This document shows, piece after piece, positions 10,535 to 20,801 of a stretch of DNA of 64,000 nt (position 1 is the first letter of the stretch; every line of letters begins with the position of its first letter). The translations under genes and the position numbers were made by a program. This DNA comes from Pseudomonas chlororaphis (GTDB taxonomy: Bacteria; Pseudomonadota; Gammaproteobacteria; Pseudomonadales; Pseudomonadaceae), in contig NZ_JSFK01000010.1 of NCBI RefSeq assembly GCF_000783395.1, positions 43,426 through 107,425 of the forward strand, written 5' to 3'. A model generated the notes under the pieces. That model was not told the DNA's origin. It saw only the letters and a list, made by a program, of their open reading frames with translations, and did no database searches.

Positions 10535-11026
10535 ATGCGACTGACTACAAAAGGCCGATACGCCGTGACCGCCATGCTTGACCTGGCGTTGCACGCGCAG
10601 CACGGGCCCGTGTCCCTGGCCGATATCTCCGAGCGCCAAGGCATCTCCCTGTCCTACCTCGAACAGCTGTTCGCCAAGCTGCGCCGCAGTAACCTGGTTT
10701 CCAGTGTTCGCGGCCCGGGTGGTGGCTACCAGTTGTCCCGCGAGATGCAGGGTATCCAGGTCGCCCAGGTGATCGATGCGGTAAACGAATCGGTTGATGC
10801 CACCAAATGCCAGGGCCAGGGCGATTGCCATTCCGGCGACACGTGCCTGACTCACCATCTGTGGTGCGATTTGAGCCTGCAGATTCACGAATTTCTAAGT
10901 GGTATCAGCTTGGCTGATCTTGTGACTCGCCGTGAGGTGCAAGAAGTAGCCCAGCGTCAGGACCAGCGCCGTTGCAACAGCAAGGCGCCACGCCTGGACA
11001 AGATTGAAGCGTCCGCCGTCGAATGA
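10535..11026 (+). CDS. iscR: Iron-sulfur cluster regulator IscR
   Basis: This is an Rrf2-family repressor that senses Fe-S sufficiency by carrying a [2Fe-2S] cluster. The 163 residues start [19 protein letters not shown], the canonical winged-helix start. Cluster ligands are present: [13 protein letters not shown] (three cysteines, about residues 92-104) and the His in LTHHLW. It is the first gene of the isc operon and autoregulated through the sites just upstream. The C-terminus is longer and more basic than the core fold needs. Confidence 0.97.
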   Translation: MRLTTKGRYAVTAMLDLALHAQHGPVSLADISERQGISLSYLEQLFAKLRRSNLVSSVRGPGGGYQLSREMQGIQVAQVIDAVNESVDATKCQGQGDCHSGDTCLTHHLWCDLSLQIHEFLSGISLADLVTRREVQEVAQRQDQRRCNSKAPRLDKIEASAVE

Positions 11027-11073
11027 CAGCCAGAGAGCTAGCGGCACGCCAGCCCTGATTTAGGAGATAGTCC

Positions 11074-12288
11074 ATGAAATTGCCGATTTACCTTGATTAC
11101 TCTGCGACCACCCCGGTTGATCCGCGTGTTGCGCAAAAAATGAGTGAATGCCTGCTGGTCGACGGAAACTTCGGTAACCCGGCGTCCCGTTCCCACGTGT
11201 TCGGCTGGAAGGCTGAAGAGTCCGTCGAAAACGCCCGTCGTCAGGTGGCCGATCTGGTCAACGCCGACCCGCGCGAAATCGTCTGGACTTCCGGTGCCAC
11301 CGAATCCGACAACCTGGCAATCAAGGGTGCGGCGCATTTCTACGGCTCCAAGGGCAAGCACCTGATCACCTCCAAGATCGAGCACAAGGCTGTCCTCGAC
11401 ACCATGCGCCAACTGGAGCGTGAAGGTTTCGAGGTCACCTACCTCGAGCCGACCGAAGACGGTCTGATCACCCCGGCCATGATTGAAGCTGCACTGCGCG
11501 AAGACACCATCCTGGTCTCCGTGATGCACGTGAACAACGAAATCGGCACCGTCAACGACATCGCCGCGATCGGCGAAATGCTTCGCGCCAAGGGCGTTCT
11601 GTTCCATGTCGACGCCGCTCAGTCCACTGGCAAGGTCGAGATCGACCTGCAGAAGCTGAAAGTCGACATGATGTCGTTCTCCGCCCACAAAACCTACGGC
11701 CCTAAAGGCATCGGCGCGCTGTACGTCAGCCGCAAGCCGCGTGTGCGCATCGAAGCGACCATGCACGGCGGCGGTCACGAGCGCGGCATGCGTTCCGGCA
11801 CCCTGGCGACTCACCAGATCGTCGGCATGGGCGAAGCGTTCCGTGTGGCCAAAGAAGACATGGCTGCCGAAAACGTCCGTATCAAAGCCTTGAGCGACCG
11901 TTTCTACAAGCAGGTCGAGCATCTGGAAGAGCTGTACGTCAACGGCAGCCTGACCGCCCGCGTTCCGCACAACCTGAACCTGAGCTTCAACTACGTTGAA
12001 GGCGAGTCGCTGATCATGGCGCTCAAGGATCTGGCGGTATCGTCCGGTTCGGCGTGCACTTCGGCGTCGCTGGAGCCTTCGTACGTACTGCGCGCCCTGG
12101 GCCGCAACGACGAACTGGCACACAGCTCGATCCGCTTCACCTTCGGCCGTTTCACCACCGAAGAAGAAATCGACTACGCCGCGCAGAAAGTCTGCGAGGC
12201 CGTTACCAAGCTGCGCGCTTTGTCGCCGCTGTGGGACATGTACAAAGACGGCGTCGATATCTCGAAAATCGAGTGGGCGGCACACTAA
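11074..12288 (+). CDS. iscS: Cysteine desulfurase IscS
   Basis: This is a PLP enzyme that takes sulfur from cysteine and passes it as persulfide to IscU and other acceptors. The 404 residues show the PLP lysine in [18 protein letters not shown] (about 206), the [10 protein letters not shown] segment and the mobile-loop cysteine in [17 protein letters not shown] (about 328). AGGAG precedes the ATG. It is 47 bases after iscR and 101 before iscU. Confidence 0.98.
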   Translation: MKLPIYLDYSATTPVDPRVAQKMSECLLVDGNFGNPASRSHVFGWKAEESVENARRQVADLVNADPREIVWTSGATESDNLAIKGAAHFYGSKGKHLITSKIEHKAVLDTMRQLEREGFEVTYLEPTEDGLITPAMIEAALREDTILVSVMHVNNEIGTVNDIAAIGEMLRAKGVLFHVDAAQSTGKVEIDLQKLKVDMMSFSAHKTYGPKGIGALYVSRKPRVRIEATMHGGGHERGMRSGTLATHQIVGMGEAFRVAKEDMAAENVRIKALSDRFYKQVEHLEELYVNGSLTARVPHNLNLSFNYVEGESLIMALKDLAVSSGSACTSASLEPSYVLRALGRNDELAHSSIRFTFGRFTTEEEIDYAAQKVCEAVTKLRALSPLWDMYKDGVDISKIEWAAH

Positions 12289-12297
12289 ATATAGAAG

Positions 12298-12330
12298 CCG
12301 CCAGATACAGATCCTGTAGCGACGCGGCGG
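12298..12330 (+). other. Possible hairpin in the iscS-iscU gap
   Basis: CCGCC (12298-12302) can pair with GGCGG (12326-12330), enclosing an ACAG-ATC-CTGT mini-stem. In E. coli the isc mRNA is differentially stabilised by RNA structure; whether this one does so is unknown. Confidence 0.3.
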
Positions 12331-12389
12331 TTTACGCAGCGCAGTTGCAGGGTCTCAAGAGCGGCCCTGATGAGTGAGGATTGAGAATC

Positions 12390-12776
12390 ATGGCTTACAG
12401 CGAAAAGGTCATCGACCACTACGAAAACCCGCGCAACGTCGGCAAGATGAACGCGGAAGATCCTGATGTCGGCACCGGCATGGTCGGCGCTCCGGCGTGC
12501 GGCGACGTGATGCGTCTGCAAATCAAGGTCAACGACGCTGGCATCATCGAAGATGCCAAGTTCAAGACCTACGGCTGCGGTTCGGCTATCGCTTCCAGCT
12601 CCCTCGCCACCGAGTGGATGAAGGGCAAGACCCTGGACGAAGCAGAAACCATCAAGAACACTCAGCTGGCCGAAGAACTGGCCCTGCCGCCAGTGAAAAT
12701 TCACTGCTCGGTACTGGCTGAAGACGCTATCAAAGCGGCTGTTCGCGATTACAAGCAGAAGAAAGGCTTGATCTGA
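12390..12776 (+). CDS. iscU: Fe-S cluster assembly scaffold IscU
   Basis: IscU builds [2Fe-2S] clusters with sulfur from IscS and iron, then hands them to HscA/HscB. The 128 residues are the standard length. The three cluster cysteines are in [18 protein letters not shown] and HCSVLAEDA, and the HscA-binding LPPVK motif is at about residues 99-103. The ATG at 12390 begins the conserved [16 protein letters not shown]; an in-frame TTG nine bases upstream is not needed. Confidence 0.98.
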   Translation: MAYSEKVIDHYENPRNVGKMNAEDPDVGTGMVGAPACGDVMRLQIKVNDAGIIEDAKFKTYGCGSAIASSSLATEWMKGKTLDEAETIKNTQLAEELALPPVKIHCSVLAEDAIKAAVRDYKQKKGLI

Positions 12777-12810
12777 CTTTCTGGATTTGGCGACGAGTAA
12801 GGAGTCACCG

Positions 12811-13134
12811 ATGGCTATCAGCATGACAGAAGCGGCTGCTCGACACGTGCGGCGCTCCCTCGACGGGCGCGGCAAAGGTGAAGGGATTCGTCTGGGTGTT
12901 CGCACCACAGGCTGTTCCGGCCTTGCCTACGTGCTGGAGTTTGTCGACGAGGTGGTTGCAGAGGATCAGGTGTTCGAGAGTCACGGCGAAAAAGTGATCA
13001 TCGACCCGAAAAGCCTCGCCTACCTGGACGGCACCGAGCTCGATTTCGTCAAGGAAGGGTTGAACGAAGGCTTCAAGTTCAACAACCCCAACGTACGCGG
13101 TGAATGTGGCTGCGGCGAAAGCTTCAACATCTGA
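12811..13134 (+). CDS. iscA: Iron-sulfur assembly protein IscA
   Basis: This is an A-type carrier that binds iron or [2Fe-2S]/[4Fe-4S] clusters for delivery. The 107 residues match the E. coli length. The three conserved cysteines are visible: GCSGLAY (about 35) and the C-terminal ECGCGESF. The ATG at 12811 follows TAAGGAGT; the open frame extends 24 bases further up without support. Confidence 0.97.
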   Translation: MAISMTEAAARHVRRSLDGRGKGEGIRLGVRTTGCSGLAYVLEFVDEVVAEDQVFESHGEKVIIDPKSLAYLDGTELDFVKEGLNEGFKFNNPNVRGECGCGESFNI

Positions 13135-13142
13135 GGCTTGTC

Positions 13143-13664
13143 GTGGGTATTCCTTGTCATTTCGCTTTATTCGAGCTGCAACCGAGTTTCCGTCTGGATC
13201 TCGAGCAGTTGGCCACGCGCTATCGTGAGTTGGCGCGCGGCGTTCATCCTGACCGCTTTGCCGACGCTTCCGAGCGTGAGCAGCGGTCGGCACTTGAGCA
13301 GTCTGCTCGGCTCAACGACGCCTATCAGACGCTCAAGAGCCCGGCCCAGCGTGCACGCTACCTGCTGACCATCAGCGGGCATGAAGTGCCGATGGAAGTC
13401 ACGGTCCATGATCCCGAGTTTCTTCTGCAGCAGATGCAGTGGCGCGAAGAGCTTGAAGACCTCCAGGACAGTGCCGACCTCGACGGTGTCGCGGTGTTCA
13501 AGCGTCGCTTGAAAGTGGCTCAGGAAGAACTCAACGAAAGCTTCGCAGCCTGTTGGGATGATGCGGCGCAACGCGAACAGGCCGAACGCCTGATGCGGCG
13601 CATGCAGTTCCTCGACAAGCTCACCTACGAAGTGCGCCAGTTAGAAGAGCGCCTCGACGATTAA
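13143..13664 (+). CDS. hscB: Fe-S assembly co-chaperone HscB
   Basis: HscB is a J-domain protein that brings IscU to HscA and stimulates its ATPase. The 173 residues begin at GTG 13143 ([16 protein letters not shown]), matching the family start. The J-domain carries the HPD tripeptide in [15 protein letters not shown] (about 33-35). A C-terminal three-helix IscU-binding domain follows ([23 protein letters not shown]). It is nine bases after iscA. Confidence 0.95.
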   Translation: MGIPCHFALFELQPSFRLDLEQLATRYRELARGVHPDRFADASEREQRSALEQSARLNDAYQTLKSPAQRARYLLTISGHEVPMEVTVHDPEFLLQQMQWREELEDLQDSADLDGVAVFKRRLKVAQEELNESFAACWDDAAQREQAERLMRRMQFLDKLTYEVRQLEERLDD

Positions 13665-13715
13665 CCCAGTGCCGCTCCGGTCGCACGCCTGATATACAGA
13701 TAAGTCCTGATCACG

Positions 13716-15581
13716 ATGGCCCTACTGCAGATCGCCGAACCCGGCCAAAGTCCTCAACCGCACCAGCGTCGTCTGGCTGTGGGGATCGACTTGGGCACTA
13801 CCAATTCGCTGGTCGCTGCGTTGCGCAGTGGTCTTTCCGAGCCGTTGGCCGACGCAAACGGGCAGGTCATCCTGCCGTCCGCTGTGCGTTACCACGCCGA
13901 TCGCGTCGAAGTCGGCGAGTCGGCCAAACTGGCCGCCGCTTCCGATCCTTTGAACACCGTGCTGTCGGTCAAGCGCTTGATGGGTCGTGGTCTGTCCGAC
14001 GTCAAGCAATTGGGCGAGCAACTGCCATACCGTTTTGTCGGTGGCGAATCGCACATGCCGTTCATTGACACCGTGCAAGGCCCAAAAAGCCCGGTCGAAG
14101 TCTCCGCCGATATCCTCAAGGTGCTACGTCAGCGTGCTGAAGCGACCTTGGGTGGCGAGCTGGTTGGCGCGGTGATCACCGTTCCTGCCTATTTCGATGA
14201 CGCTCAGCGTCAGGCCACCAAAGATGCGGCGAAACTTGCCGGTCTGAACGTGCTGCGCCTGCTCAATGAGCCGACTGCGGCCGCTGTGGCGTACGGTCTG
14301 GATCAACACGCTGAAGGCCTGGTCGCGATCTATGACCTGGGCGGCGGCACCTTCGATATTTCCATTCTGCGTCTGACAGGCGGTGTTTTTGAAGTTCTGG
14401 CCACCGGCGGCGACAGTGCGCTGGGCGGCGATGACTTTGATCACGCGATTGCCGGCTGGATCATCGAGAGCGCGGGCCTGTCCGCCGATCTTGATCCGGG
14501 CGCACAACGCAATCTGCTGCAAACCGCTTGCGCGGCCAAAGAAGCCCTGACCGATGCGTCCAGCGTCGAAGTGGCCTATGGCGACTGGAAAGCGCCGCTG
14601 ACCCGCGAAGCCTTCGATGCGCTGATCGAGCCAATGGTCGCGCGCAGTCTGAAAGCCTGCCGCCGCGCCGTTCGCGACTCCGGCATTGAGCTGGAAGACG
14701 TGCACGCCGTGGTCATGGTCGGCGGTTCGACTCGCGTGCCGCGTGTTCGCGAAGCCGTTGCTGAAGCCTTTGGTCGTCAGCCGCTGACTGAAATCGACCC
14801 GGATCAAGTGGTGGCCATCGGTGCCGCGATCCAGGCTGATACGCTGGCTGGCAACAAGCGCGATGGCGGCGAACTGCTGCTGCTCGACGTGATTCCGCTG
14901 TCCCTGGGGCTGGAAACCATGGGCGGTCTGATGGAGAAGGTGATTCCGCGCAACACCACCATCCCCGTCGCGCGCGCACAAGATTTCACTACGTATAAAG
15001 ACGGCCAATCGGCCATGGCGATCCACGTCCTGCAGGGTGAGCGCGAGCTGATCAGTGACTGCCGTTCGCTGGCGCGCTTCGAATTGCGTGGTATCCCGGC
15101 GATGGTCGCCGGTGCAGCGAAGATCCGCGTGACCTTCCAGGTCGATGCCGACGGTCTGCTCAGCGTGTCTGCCCGTGAGTTGGGTTCGGGCGTTGAGGCG
15201 AGCATTCAGGTCAAGCCGTCTTACGGTCTGACTGACGGCGAAATCGCCAAAATGCTCAAGGATTCGTTCCAGCACGCCAATGACGACAAAGTCGCCCGCG
15301 TTCTGCGTGAGCAGCAAGTCGATGCTCAGCGTCTGATCGAAGCGGTGCAGGGCGCTCTGGAGGCCGATGGCGAGCGTTTGCTCGACGCCGAAGAGCGCAT
15401 GGTCATCGACCTGCAGCTGCAGGAACTGGCCGAACTGATGAAAGGTACCGATGGTTATGCCATCGAGCAGCAGACCAAGCGTCTGTCGCAAGTGACCGAT
15501 GCTTTTGCTGCCCGCCGCATGGATCTGACGGTGAAAGCCGCTCTGTCGGGGCGCAATCTGAATGAAATCGAGGATATCTGA
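13716..15581 (+). CDS. hscA: Fe-S assembly Hsp70 chaperone HscA
   Basis: This specialised Hsp70 binds the IscU LPPVK motif and drives cluster release with ATP. The 621 residues show the actin-fold ATPase motifs [12 protein letters not shown] (about 23), [16 protein letters not shown] (about 155), [27 protein letters not shown] and [15 protein letters not shown]. The substrate-binding domain starts at about 390 ([18 protein letters not shown]). Its stop overlaps the fdx start by one base. Confidence 0.97.
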   Translation: MALLQIAEPGQSPQPHQRRLAVGIDLGTTNSLVAALRSGLSEPLADANGQVILPSAVRYHADRVEVGESAKLAAASDPLNTVLSVKRLMGRGLSDVKQLGEQLPYRFVGGESHMPFIDTVQGPKSPVEVSADILKVLRQRAEATLGGELVGAVITVPAYFDDAQRQATKDAAKLAGLNVLRLLNEPTAAAVAYGLDQHAEGLVAIYDLGGGTFDISILRLTGGVFEVLATGGDSALGGDDFDHAIAGWIIESAGLSADLDPGAQRNLLQTACAAKEALTDASSVEVAYGDWKAPLTREAFDALIEPMVARSLKACRRAVRDSGIELEDVHAVVMVGGSTRVPRVREAVAEAFGRQPLTEIDPDQVVAIGAAIQADTLAGNKRDGGELLLLDVIPLSLGLETMGGLMEKVIPRNTTIPVARAQDFTTYKDGQSAMAIHVLQGERELISDCRSLARFELRGIPAMVAGAAKIRVTFQVDADGLLSVSARELGSGVEASIQVKPSYGLTDGEIAKMLKDSFQHANDDKVARVLREQQVDAQRLIEAVQGALEADGERLLDAEERMVIDLQLQELAELMKGTDGYAIEQQTKRLSQVTDAFAARRMDLTVKAALSGRNLNEIEDI

Positions 15582-15922
15582 TGCCGCAGGTCATTTTTCT
15601 GCCCCACGAGAAGTTCTGCCCTGAAGGCATGGTTGTAGAGGCTGCGCCTGGCACATCGATTCTCGAACTGGCCCACGAACACCACATCGAGATGGAAAGC
15701 GCCTGCGGCGGCGTCTGCGCTTGCACCACCTGCCACTGCATCATCCGCGAGGGTTTTGACTCGATGGAAGAGGCCGACGAGCTGGAAGAAGACTTCCTCG
15801 ATCGCGCCTGGGGTCTGGAAGCGCAATCGCGTCTGGCTTGCCAGGCTATCGTTGGTGAAGAAGACATCACCGTCGAAATTCCGAAATATTCGCTTAACCA
15901 TGCGGCCGAAGCGCCGCACTGA
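15581..15922 (+). CDS. fdx: ISC-system [2Fe-2S] ferredoxin
   Basis: This electron carrier supplies reducing equivalents for cluster assembly on IscU. The 113 residues have the adrenodoxin-type ligand set ESACGGVCACTTCHC (C-x5-C-x2-C) near residue 42 and a fourth cysteine in SRLACQAI (about 87). Confidence 0.97.
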   Translation: MPQVIFLPHEKFCPEGMVVEAAPGTSILELAHEHHIEMESACGGVCACTTCHCIIREGFDSMEEADELEEDFLDRAWGLEAQSRLACQAIVGEEDITVEIPKYSLNHAAEAPH

Positions 15923-15936
15923 CTGGTAAGACTGTC

Positions 15937-16137
15937 ATGAGCTACGGTTGGAATGATGTTCAACGTATTGCAGAAGAGTTGGCCGAGGCCAAGCCGGGTG
16001 TAGATCCGTATTCTGTCAATTTCGTCGAGTTGCAGCAGTGGATCAAAGAGCTGCCTGACTTCGACGCTAACTCTGGCCGGGTCGGCGAGAAGGTGTTGGA
16101 AGCGGTTCAGCAGCTCTGGAATGATGAATTGGACTGA
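15937..16137 (+). CDS. iscX: Fe-S assembly protein IscX
   Basis: This is a small acidic protein that binds IscS and iron and modulates cluster synthesis. The 66 residues match the E. coli length, with the conserved N-terminus SYGWNDVQRIAEELAE, VDPYSVNFVEL and LPDFD. It is the last gene of the operon, 14 bases after fdx, and a terminator follows. Confidence 0.95.
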   Translation: MSYGWNDVQRIAEELAEAKPGVDPYSVNFVELQQWIKELPDFDANSGRVGEKVLEAVQQLWNDELD

Positions 16138-16166
16138 TCGTCCTCGCAGGTTAGGCAATACCCAAG

Positions 16167-16197
16167 AACCCGCGTATAATTCGCGGGTTTAATTTTT
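16167..16197 (+). terminator. isc operon terminator with a -10-like hexamer in its loop
   Basis: AACCCGCG (16167-16174) pairs with CGCGGGTT (16182-16189) across TATAATT, followed by TTTAATTTTT. The loop is a perfect TATAAT, so the same bases may also be the -10 of ndk, whose ATG is 46 bases on. The best -35 (TAGGCA, 16152-16157, 17-base spacing) is only fair. Confidence 0.7.
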
Positions 16198-16225
16198 CGC
16201 AAATTACCGTTTCTGGAGTTACACC

Positions 16226-16651
16226 ATGGCTGTTCAACGCACTTTCTCCATCATCAAGCCTGACGCTGTTGCAAAAAACGTCATCGGCGAAATCACCACT
16301 CGTTTCGAAAAAGCCGGCCTGCGCGTTGTAGCTTCGAAACTGAAGCAACTGTCCAAAGCTGAAGCTGAAGGCTTCTACGCTGAGCACAGCGCTCGTGGTT
16401 TCTTCGGCGACCTGGTTGCTTTCATGATCTCGGGTCCTGTTGTTGTTCAGGTTCTGGAAGGCGAAAACGCTATCGCTCTGAACCGTGAGCTGATGGGCGC
16501 TACCAACCCTAAAGAAGCTGCTGCCGGCACCATCCGCGCTGACTTCGCTGATTCCATCGACGCCAACGCTGTTCACGGTTCGGACTCCGAAGCCGCAGCT
16601 GCTCGTGAAATCTCGTACTTCTTCGCAGCTACTGAAGTAACCACTCGCTAA
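16226..16651 (+). CDS. ndk: Nucleoside diphosphate kinase
   Basis: Ndk balances NTP and dNTP pools by phosphate transfer through a phosphohistidine. The 141 residues start [17 protein letters not shown]. The active-site His lies in [16 protein letters not shown] (about 117), and [12 protein letters not shown] and [16 protein letters not shown] are family signatures. CTGGAG precedes the ATG. Codon use is strongly biased, as expected for a highly expressed gene. Confidence 0.98.
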   Translation: MAVQRTFSIIKPDAVAKNVIGEITTRFEKAGLRVVASKLKQLSKAEAEGFYAEHSARGFFGDLVAFMISGPVVVQVLEGENAIALNRELMGATNPKEAAAGTIRADFADSIDANAVHGSDSEAAAAREISYFFAATEVTTR

Positions 16652-16679
16652 GCATTGGCTTAAGAGTGAAGGTGAATCC

Positions 16680-17828
16680 ATGACTACATCGACTGTAAAA
16701 ACCAACCTGCTGGGTCTGACTCAACAGGAAATGGAAAAATTCTTCGACTCAATCGGGGAGAAGCGTTTCCGTGCCGGTCAGGTAATGAAATGGATTCACC
16801 ACTTTGGTGTCGATGATTTCGACGCCATGACGAACGTCAGCAAGGCCTTGCGCGACAAGCTCAAGGTTATTGCTGAGGTCCGTGGTCCGGAAGTGGTCAG
16901 CGAGGACATCTCCAGCGACGGCACCCGTAAGTGGGTGGTACGCGTGGCGTCCGGCAGCTGCGTCGAGACCGTGTACATTCCCCAGGGCAAACGCGGCACT
17001 CTGTGCGTTTCGTCCCAGGCAGGCTGTGCCCTGGATTGCAGTTTCTGCTCCACCGGCAAGCAAGGCTTCAATAGCAACCTCACCGCCGCCGAAGTCATCG
17101 GCCAGGTGTGGATTGCCAACAAATCTTTCGGCAGTGTCCCGGCAACCGTCGACCGTGCCATCACCAATGTGGTGATGATGGGCATGGGTGAGCCGCTGCT
17201 GAACTTCGACAACGTCGTCGCCGCCATGCATCTGATGATGGATGACCTCGGCTACGGGATCTCCAAGCGCCGCGTGACCCTGTCCACCTCGGGCGTGGTG
17301 CCGATGATCGATGAGCTGGCCAAGCACATCGACGTCTCCCTGGCGTTGTCCCTGCACGCACCGAATGACGCATTGCGTAACCAATTGGTGCCGATCAACA
17401 AGAAATATCCGCTTAAGATGCTGCTCGAGTCGTGCCAGCGCTACATGTCGTCCTTGGGCGAAAAACGTGTGCTGACCATCGAGTACACCTTGCTCAAGGA
17501 CATCAACGACAAGGTTGAACACGCCGTTGAGATGATCGAGTTGCTGAAGAACATTCCGTGCAAGATCAACCTGATTCCGTTCAACCCGTTCCCGCATTCC
17601 GGGTACGAACGGCCAAGCAACAACGCGATCCGTCGTTTCCAGGATCAGCTGCATCAGGCCGGTTTCAACGTCACTGTCCGCACCACCCGTGGTGAAGACA
17701 TCGACGCCGCATGTGGTCAATTGGTAGGGCAGGTGCTGGATCGCACCCGTCGCAGCGAACGTTACATCGCCGTGCGCGAGTTGAGCGCCGACAGCGATCT
17801 GGCACAGAACGCCGCGAACACTAACTAA
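16680..17828 (+). CDS. rlmN: 23S rRNA A2503 / tRNA A37 C2-methyltransferase RlmN
   Basis: This radical-SAM enzyme methylates C2 of A2503 in 23S rRNA and A37 in some tRNAs. The 382 residues include the radical-SAM cysteines in [16 protein letters not shown] (about 120), [12 protein letters not shown], and the catalytic cysteine region [14 protein letters not shown] near residue 350. It lies 28 bases after ndk and 12 before pilW. Confidence 0.97.
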   Translation: MTTSTVKTNLLGLTQQEMEKFFDSIGEKRFRAGQVMKWIHHFGVDDFDAMTNVSKALRDKLKVIAEVRGPEVVSEDISSDGTRKWVVRVASGSCVETVYIPQGKRGTLCVSSQAGCALDCSFCSTGKQGFNSNLTAAEVIGQVWIANKSFGSVPATVDRAITNVVMMGMGEPLLNFDNVVAAMHLMMDDLGYGISKRRVTLSTSGVVPMIDELAKHIDVSLALSLHAPNDALRNQLVPINKKYPLKMLLESCQRYMSSLGEKRVLTIEYTLLKDINDKVEHAVEMIELLKNIPCKINLIPFNPFPHSGYERPSNNAIRRFQDQLHQAGFNVTVRTTRGEDIDAACGQLVGQVLDRTRRSERYIAVRELSADSDLAQNAANTN

Positions 17829-17840
17829 GAGAGGATCTCT

Positions 17841-18599
17841 ATGTCCCTGCGCTTTGCGCTGCTGTTGCTGTTGGCCAGCCTGTGTGCTGGCTGTGTCCTG
17901 TCGGGTGACTACAACCCGATGAAGACCAGCAAGGGCCGCGATGAAGCGCGGGCTGCCTACGTGCAGTTGGGGCTCGGATACTTGCAGCAAGGCATGACCG
18001 AGCGGGCCAAGGTGCCGCTGAAGAAGGCGCTGGAAATCGACGGTTCCGATCCTGACGCCAACGCGGCCCTCGGGCTGGTGTTTCAGTCCGAAATGGAGCC
18101 GGAACTGGCCGACGAACACTTTCGCAAGGCTTTGTCCTCCCGTCCCGCCGATGCCCGTATCCTCAACAACTACGGCAGTTTTCTCTACGAACAACAGCGT
18201 TATAAAGAAGCCTACGAGCGTTTTGAACAGGCCGCCGCCGATACCCTGTATCCTGAGCGTTCGCGTGTGTTCGAGAACCTCGGCATGACGGCAGCGAAGC
18301 TTGGTCAGCGTGATCTGGCGCAGCAGCAGCTGGAAAAGGCGCTGCGTTTGAACCGCCAACAACCGCGTGCATTGCTGGAAATGGCTGAGTTGTCCTTCGA
18401 AGACAGGCATTATGTGCCCGCGCGTGACTATTACGACCGATTCAGCCTGCTGACCGAACAAAATGCACGTAGTCTATTGCTCGGCGTTCGGCTGGCAAAA
18501 GTGTTTGAAGATCGCGACAAGGCCGCCAGTTATGGCCTGCAATTAAAACGACTCTATCCCGGTACGCCGGAATATCAGCAATACCTGTCGGAGCAATGA
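17841..18599 (+). CDS. pilW: Type IV pilus assembly lipoprotein PilW (PilF)
   Basis: This outer-membrane lipoprotein pilotin is needed for PilQ secretin multimerisation. The 252 residues start with a signal and lipobox (LLLLLASLCAGC, lipidated Cys about residue 18). A row of tetratricopeptide repeats follows (AYVQLGLGYLQQGM, ANAALGLVFQSEM, ILNNYGSFLYEQQRYKEA, VFENLGMTAAKLGQRDLA). It overlaps the rodZ start. Confidence 0.93.
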   Translation: MSLRFALLLLLASLCAGCVLSGDYNPMKTSKGRDEARAAYVQLGLGYLQQGMTERAKVPLKKALEIDGSDPDANAALGLVFQSEMEPELADEHFRKALSSRPADARILNNYGSFLYEQQRYKEAYERFEQAAADTLYPERSRVFENLGMTAAKLGQRDLAQQQLEKALRLNRQQPRALLEMAELSFEDRHYVPARDYYDRFSLLTEQNARSLLLGVRLAKVFEDRDKAASYGLQLKRLYPGTPEYQQYLSEQ

Positions 18600-19651
18600 T
18601 GAAAGCGGCGCATCCCGAAGTTGTAGCAGCGAATCGCGTTAACCCCGGTGAGACCCTGCGCCAGGCCCGCGAAAGCAATGGCTGGTCGCTGGCCGAAGTG
18701 GCCCTCAAGCTCAACCTCACCGTGACTTCCCTGAGCAATCTTGAAGCCGGCGCTTTCGACAAGCTGCCGGGGCATACCTTCGCTCGCGGTTACATTCGCG
18801 CCTATGCCAAATTGCTCGGCATGGACCAGACCGTTCTGGTTCAGCAATTCGACCAGTCCACCGGCACCGACTCCCAGGGCAGCAATGTTCACGCCCTTGG
18901 TCGTATCGAAGAGCCGGTGCGGGTTTCCCACACCATTTTGCGTATTGTCAGCCTGCTGCTGCTGATCGCGGTCATCGGCGGCGGTTTCGTCTGGTGGCAG
19001 GATCAGACTTCGCAGCGCACCAAGGACCTGACGTCTCTGGCGCCTGAGCACGTTGAAGTCGAAGGTGCTGACGGCACGACTCAGATTCACCCGATCGACG
19101 AGCCGGAAGACCAGGCTGTCGAAGAAAATCAGGCCGATACTTCTACAGCGTTGGCACTGCCTCAGTCTGAAACCACCGCTGAATCCACCGGTGCCGAAGC
19201 TACCACCCCGGCAACCACTTCGGTTACACCGGCTGCACCGGCTGCACCGGCTGCACCGACGACCGCCCCGGCTCATACACCAGCGCCAGTTGTCGCTACC
19301 CCGGCAACCCCTGCACCAAACGTACCCGCGACTCCAGCGCCGACCACCACTGCGCCGGTTGCTCCTGCTACTGCCGCGCCAACCGCAGAAGCGGCCGCTC
19401 CGGTGGCTGGCGACGGTCAGGTCCAACTGCAGTTCAGTGCCGATTGCTGGGCACAAGTGACCGATGGCCGTGGCAAAGTGATTTTCAGTGGTCTGAAGCA
19501 TAAAGGCGATAGCGTCACCGTTTCCGGCAAGCCGCCGCTTAACGTACGTCTGGGCGTTGCCCGTGCTGCACAGGTCAGCTACAACGGCCAGCCGGTCGAT
19601 ATCGCTCCGTTCACCAGTGGCGAGACTGCTCGCCTGAAGTTGGGTCAATAA
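18599..19651 (+). CDS. rodZ: Cell-shape protein RodZ
   Basis: RodZ ties MreB filaments to the inner membrane. The 350 residues have a cytoplasmic Xre/HTH_25 domain (LRQARESNGWSLAEVALKL, then NLEAGAFDKLPGHTFARGYI), one membrane helix near residue 113 (LRIVSLLLLIAVIGGGFVW), a long Pro/Ala/Thr periplasmic linker (about 190-270) and a C-terminal DUF4115 domain (CWAQVTDGRGKVIFSGLKH). Of tandem ATGs at 18596 and 18599 the second sits better after GGAG. From memory it neighbours pilW and ispG in PAO1 as well. Confidence 0.92.
   Translation: MKAAHPEVVAANRVNPGETLRQARESNGWSLAEVALKLNLTVTSLSNLEAGAFDKLPGHTFARGYIRAYAKLLGMDQTVLVQQFDQSTGTDSQGSNVHALGRIEEPVRVSHTILRIVSLLLLIAVIGGGFVWWQDQTSQRTKDLTSLAPEHVEVEGADGTTQIHPIDEPEDQAVEENQADTSTALALPQSETTAESTGAEATTPATTSVTPAAPAAPAAPTTAPAHTPAPVVATPATPAPNVPATPAPTTTAPVAPATAAPTAEAAAPVAGDGQVQLQFSADCWAQVTDGRGKVIFSGLKHKGDSVTVSGKPPLNVRLGVARAAQVSYNGQPVDIAPFTSGETARLKLGQ
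19227..19257 (+). repeat. In-frame 9-base tandem repeat in the rodZ linker
   Basis: CACCGGCTG is repeated 3.4 times, encoding (A)PAAPAAPAAP. It is an in-frame array that can change copy number without breaking the gene. Confidence 0.8.
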
Positions 19652-19654
19652 GTC

Positions 19655-20764
19655 ATGCACGGCGAATCTCCAATCAAACGTCGCGTTTCGCGCAAGATCT
19701 GGGTCGGCAACGTACCGGTGGGCGGCGATGCGCCGATCGCTGTGCAGAGCATGACCAACAGCGACACCAATGACGTTGCCGCCACTGTTGCGCAGATCAA
19801 CCGTCTGGAAGCCGCGGGCGTCGATATCGTTCGCGTTTCGGTACCGGACATGGACGCCGCCGAGGCGTTCGGCAAGATCAAACAATTGGTCAAGGTGCCG
19901 CTGGTTGCCGACATCCACTTCGACTACAAGATCGCTCTGCGCGTGGCCGAACTGGGTGTCGATTGCCTGCGTATCAACCCGGGCAACATCGGTCGTGAAG
20001 ACCGTGTTCGTGCGGTGGTCGATGCAGCGCGTGATCGCGGCATTCCGATCCGCATCGGCGTCAACGCCGGTTCGCTGGAAAAAGACCTGCAAAAGAAATA
20101 CGGCGAGCCGACTCCAGCCGCGCTGGTCGAGTCCGCCCTGCGTCACGTTGAGCATCTCGAACGCCTGAACTTCCAGGACTTCAAGGTCAGCGTGAAAGCC
20201 TCCGACGTGTTCATGGCCGTCGAAGCCTACCGCTTGCTGGCGAAAGAAATCGTTCAACCGCTGCACCTGGGCATCACCGAAGCCGGTGGATTGCGTTCGG
20301 GCACAGTGAAATCCGCCGTGGGCCTAGGTATGCTGCTCGCCGAGGGGATTGGCGATACTATCCGCATCTCGCTGGCGGCCGACCCGGTCGAGGAAGTGAA
20401 GGTCGGTTACGACATTCTCAAGTCTTTGCATCTGCGTTCCCGTGGCATCAACTTCATCGCCTGCCCGAGCTGCTCGCGGCAGAACTTCGATGTGGTGAAA
20501 ACCATGAACGAGCTGGAAGGGCGTCTTGAAGACCTGCTGGTGCCGCTGGATGTCGCGGTGATCGGTTGCGTGGTCAACGGCCCCGGCGAAGCCAAGGAAG
20601 CCCATATCGGCTTGACCGGCGGCACGCCAAACCTGATTTACATCGACGGCAAGCCGTCGCAGAAACTGACGAATGACAATCTGGTGGACGAGCTGGAAAA
20701 GCTGATCCGCCAGAAAGCGGCCGAAAAGGTCGAAGCTGACGCTGCGGTTATTGCGCGCGGCTGA
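19655..20764 (+). CDS. ispG: 4-hydroxy-3-methylbut-2-en-1-yl diphosphate synthase
   Basis: IspG is a [4Fe-4S] enzyme of the MEP isoprenoid pathway converting MEcPP to HMBPP. The 369 residues show [20 protein letters not shown] at the start, the TIM-barrel segments [12 protein letters not shown] and [10 protein letters not shown], and the cluster cysteines in [11 protein letters not shown] and [17 protein letters not shown]. As an Fe-S enzyme it depends on the isc operon nearby. It is four bases after rodZ. Confidence 0.97.
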   Translation: MHGESPIKRRVSRKIWVGNVPVGGDAPIAVQSMTNSDTNDVAATVAQINRLEAAGVDIVRVSVPDMDAAEAFGKIKQLVKVPLVADIHFDYKIALRVAELGVDCLRINPGNIGREDRVRAVVDAARDRGIPIRIGVNAGSLEKDLQKKYGEPTPAALVESALRHVEHLERLNFQDFKVSVKASDVFMAVEAYRLLAKEIVQPLHLGITEAGGLRSGTVKSAVGLGMLLAEGIGDTIRISLAADPVEEVKVGYDILKSLHLRSRGINFIACPSCSRQNFDVVKTMNELEGRLEDLLVPLDVAVIGCVVNGPGEAKEAHIGLTGGTPNLIYIDGKPSQKLTNDNLVDELEKLIRQKAAEKVEADAAVIARG

Positions 20765-20801
20765 GCCTGACTGAAGCGCCGAACGAATTTAAGGATTTAA
20801 A

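Noticed and set aside
16749..18461. 570-codon open frame on the minus strand opposite rlmN and pilW
   Set aside because: It is antisense to two clear genes, His/Gln/Val-rich as expected for the complement of high-GC genes, and has no recognisable domain.
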